8,797 nucleotides of DNA from JANYJJ01 sp043749975. Its GTDB lineage: Bacteria; Pseudomonadota; Gammaproteobacteria; Burkholderiales; Burkholderiaceae_C. The notes beneath the pieces are model-generated. The model had not been told where the DNA came from and made no database searches. It saw nothing but the letters and a program-made list of their open reading frames with translations. A program made the position numbers and the translations under genes. Location of the stretch: positions 1 through 8,797 of the forward strand of contig JAYVCL010000455.1 of assembly GCA_043749975.1 (NCBI GenBank), given 5' to 3'. Positions 6,972 through 8,797 of the stretch are shown here, one piece after another (position 1 is the first letter of the stretch; the number at the start of each line of letters is the position of its first letter).

Positions 6972-8366
6972 ATGACCCGAAAAATCCGCACCCGCATCGC
7001 CCCGTCGCCCACCGGTTTTCTTCATTTGGGCACCGCAAGAACCGCCTTGTTTTCGTGGGCCTACGCGCGTCACTTTGGCGGCGAGTTCGTGCTGCGCATC
7101 GAAGACACCGATGTCGCGCGCTCGAGCCAAGAATCGGTCGATCAAATTCTGGCGTCGATGCGCTGGCTCGGCCTGAACTTTGACGAAGGCCCGATCTACC
7201 AGATGCAGCGGCTTGAGCGCTACCGTGCCGTCGTCGATCGGATGCTTGACGATGGCAGTGCCTACCGCTGCTACTGCACGCCGCAAGAACTGGACGCAGT
7301 GCGCGACGCGCAACGCACGCACGGCGAGAAGACCCACTACGACGGCCGCTGGCGCCCTGAACCCGGCAAGACCTTGCCAACCGTTCCAGCCGGTGTGCAA
7401 GCCGTGGTGCGCTTTCGCAATCCGCAGGACGGCGTGGTGACGTGGGACGATCTGGTCAAGGGCCCAATCAGCATTGCCAACCGCGAGATCGACGACCTGG
7501 TCATCGTCCGCGCTGACGGCGTGCCCACCTACAACTTTTGCGTCGTGGTCGATGATTGGGACATGGCCATCAGCCACGTCTTTCGCGGCGACGAGCACGT
7601 CAACAACACGCCCTGGCAGATCAATATCTTCAACGCGCTCGGGGCACCGCTGCCGCTGTTCGGCCACGTTCCCGTGATCCTGGGCCACGATGGCCACAAG
7701 TTATCCAAGCGCCGTGGTGCGGTCAGTGTCACGGCTTACGAAGAGGCCGGCTACCTGCCCGACGCGATGTTGAACTACCTGGCCCGGCTGGGCTGGAGCC
7801 ATGGCGACGAAGAGCTGTTCACGCGTGAGCAACTGGTGGCCTGGTTCGACGGCAAGCACCTGTCGAAAAGCCCGGCGCAATGGGACGCCGCCAAGCTGGA
7901 CTGGGTGAATTCGCACTACCTCAAGACCATGTCCGTTGCGTCGCTCGCAGCGCTTGTCGTGGGCCAACTGGTACGCCGCGGCGTCAGCGCTGCCACCGAT
8001 GCCGCGGTTGCGCCCTTGTGCGATTTGTTCAAAGACCGCTGCACCACCACGGTCGAGCTTGCCGACTGGTTGAGGATGTACTTTGCCGACGTGGCGCCTG
8101 CGGCCGAAGACATCGCGGCCCATGTCACGGCGCAGGTTCGACCTGCCGTGCACGACCTGTACGCCCAGTTGGCCTTGGTCGAATGGAACAAGGCCGCGAT
8201 CGGCGCTGCGATCAAGCAAACGCTGGCGGCGCATGGACTCAAGATGGCGCAATTCGCGCCTGCGATTCGCGTGCTCGTTTGTGGCCGGGCGCAGACCCCG
8301 TCCATCGACGCGGTACTCGAGCTATTCACGAGAGATGTGGTGCTCCAGCGTTTGCGAGGCGCTTGA
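6972..8366 (+). CDS. gltX: Glutamyl-tRNA synthetase
   Basis: GltX charges tRNA-Glu with glutamate, a class I aminoacyl-tRNA synthetase of the cytoplasm. From ATG 6972 the product is 464 residues, close to the bacterial norm. The ATP-binding HIGH-type signature is in APSPTGFLHLGTAR, with HLGT at 18-21. The second signature is KLSKR at 243-247, a normal variant of KMSKS. LRIEDTD at 41-47 and YNFCVVVDD are also conserved, and the C-terminal half contains the helical anticodon-binding domain. Of the four zinc ligands known in E. coli GluRS, only the CxC half remains (Cys100, Cys102); the positions for the other two hold Trp127 and Pro129. An in-frame ATG at 6939 would add 11 residues, but homologues begin near MTxKIRTRIAPSP. 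Neither start has a clear Shine-Dalgarno sequence. The gene begins 39 bases after purF and ends within the promoter of the tRNA cluster. Confidence 0.97.
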   Translation: MTRKIRTRIAPSPTGFLHLGTARTALFSWAYARHFGGEFVLRIEDTDVARSSQESVDQILASMRWLGLNFDEGPIYQMQRLERYRAVVDRMLDDGSAYRCYCTPQELDAVRDAQRTHGEKTHYDGRWRPEPGKTLPTVPAGVQAVVRFRNPQDGVVTWDDLVKGPISIANREIDDLVIVRADGVPTYNFCVVVDDWDMAISHVFRGDEHVNNTPWQINIFNALGAPLPLFGHVPVILGHDGHKLSKRRGAVSVTAYEEAGYLPDAMLNYLARLGWSHGDEELFTREQLVAWFDGKHLSKSPAQWDAAKLDWVNSHYLKTMSVASLAALVVGQLVRRGVSAATDAAVAPLCDLFKDRCTTTVELADWLRMYFADVAPAAEDIAAHVTAQVRPAVHDLYAQLALVEWNKAAIGAAIKQTLAAHGLKMAQFAPAIRVLVCGRAQTPSIDAVLELFTRDVVLQRLRGA

Positions 8367-8381
8367 AACTCTGGCTATAAT
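8352..8381 (+). promoter_or_regulatory. Sigma-70 promoter for the tRNA-Ala-Glu-Asp cluster
   Basis: A perfect TATAAT -10 hexamer (8376-8381) is preceded, with an 18-base spacer, by TTGCGA (8352-8357), which matches the -35 consensus TTGACA at four of six positions. The -35 lies inside the last codons of gltX and the -10 starts 9 bases after its stop. Transcription should begin near 8388, leaving a leader of about 60 bases before tRNA-Ala. This is the best promoter match in the window and is placed as expected for a stable-RNA operon. Confidence 0.75.
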
Positions 8382-8403
8382 CGAAATCTGGCTTGAACGG
8401 CGC

Positions 8404-8450
8404 GATGTTGAAACATCAATGAACTTGGTGCAGCAACACCGGTTGAAACC

Positions 8451-8452
<2 letters not shown>
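8404..8452 (+). other. Two leader stem-loops sharing a GTTGAAAC core
   Basis: Two 5-bp hairpins with the same TGAA tetraloop occur in the leader of the tRNA transcript. The first is GATGT-TGAA-ACATC at 8404-8417. The second is CCGGT-TGAA-ACCGG at 8439-8452. The shared core is GTTGAAAC (8407-8414 and 8442-8449). The second hairpin uses the first two bases of mature tRNA-Ala, so it competes with the acceptor stem. Function is unknown; they may be processing structures or chance. Confidence 0.4.
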
Positions 8453-8526
<74 letters not shown>

Positions 8527-8583
8527 AGAACGCAAGGTCGGGGTGGCGCGCAGTTCAAGAGATGTTTGAGAATTTGTGAACGA

Positions 8584-8659
8584 GTCCCCTTCGTCTAGAG
8601 GCCTAGGACACCACCCTTTCACGGTGATTACAGGGGTTCGAATCCCCTAGGGGACGCCA
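8584..8659 (+). tRNA. tRNA-Glu(TTC)
   Basis: The 76-base gene has a fully paired acceptor stem GTCCCCT/AGGGGAC, discriminator G and an encoded CCA. The anticodon loop CTTTCAC carries TTC at 8618-8620, reading GAA and GAG. The T arm is AGGGG-TTCGAAT-CCCCT. The anticodon stem CCACC/GGTGA has four normal pairs and a C27-A43 mismatch at its upper end. It is the substrate of the GltX encoded about 220 bases upstream. It lies 57 bases after tRNA-Ala with no terminator between, so the two are probably co-transcribed. Confidence 0.98.
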
Positions 8660-8718
8660 ATTTTCTGGTTCAGTTTTACAGTTGTAGTGCAATGTGGTCA
8701 ACATAGCGCAAGCAACAT

Positions 8719-8795
8719 GGAGTGGTAGTTCAGTTGGTTAGAATACCGGCCTGTCACGCCGGGGGTCGCGGGTTCGAGCCCCGTCCACTCCGCCA
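8719..8795 (+). tRNA. tRNA-Asp(GTC)
   Basis: The 77-base gene has a fully paired acceptor stem GGAGTGG/CCACTCC, discriminator G73 (part of aspartate identity) and an encoded CCA. The anticodon stem CCGGC/GCCGG encloses CTGTCAC, with GTC at 8753-8755, reading GAC and GAU. The 59-base spacer after tRNA-Glu is AT-richer than its surroundings and holds no terminator that I can see. The gene ends 2 bases before the window edge, so whether the cluster continues cannot be told. Confidence 0.98.
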
Positions 8796-8797
8796 AC

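Noticed and set aside
6894..7697. A 267-residue open frame antisense to the purF end and gltX
   Set aside because: It is a codon-bias shadow; the sense strand carries unmistakable synthetase motifs.
8675..8704. A possible separate promoter for tRNA-Asp (TTTACA with a CAACAT -10)
   Set aside because: The -10 matches consensus at only three of six positions, and transcription would start only a few bases before the tRNA. Co-transcription from 8352-8381 is simpler.

Overview
The window is a compact, high-GC stretch of ordinary bacterial chromosome with every gene on the + strand. Gene content, gene order and protein sequence point to a betaproteobacterium of the order Burkholderiales, probably Comamonadaceae-like. 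This is inferred from recognised protein families and synteny; no search was run.

Layout. (1) Positions 1-2584 hold the 3' part of trpB, complete trpA and complete accD. They are joined by two 4-base ATGA stop/start overlaps, so tryptophan synthase and the acetyl-CoA carboxylase beta subunit are probably translated from one message. A GC-rich hairpin with a weak T-rich tail follows accD. (2) Positions 2684-6932 hold folC, a DedD-like SPOR-domain membrane protein, cvpA and purF. This is the accD-folC-dedD-cvpA-purF order also known from Escherichia coli, linking folate polyglutamylation, an envelope protein, an inner-membrane protein and the first committed step of purine synthesis. (3) gltX (glutamyl-tRNA synthetase) begins within 40 bases of the purF stop. 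(4) Positions 8451-8795 hold three tRNA genes, Ala(GGC), Glu(TTC) and Asp(GTC), each with an encoded CCA end. They lie behind a good promoter that overlaps the 3' end of gltX. The synthetase gene therefore sits directly upstream of the gene for its own substrate, tRNA-Glu.

No mobile element, CRISPR array, integrase, toxin or defence gene was seen, and no protein-coding gene of unknown family. The longest stretch without a protein gene is the tRNA region after gltX. The observations worth a second look are small: twin GTTGAAAC hairpins in the tRNA leader (one overlaps the mature 5' end of tRNA-Ala), a half-lost zinc site in GltX, a C-A mismatch in the tRNA-Glu anticodon stem, a candidate internal promoter in folC, and a contrast between genes with and without Shine-Dalgarno sequences. 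I did not find evidence for an undescribed system here.
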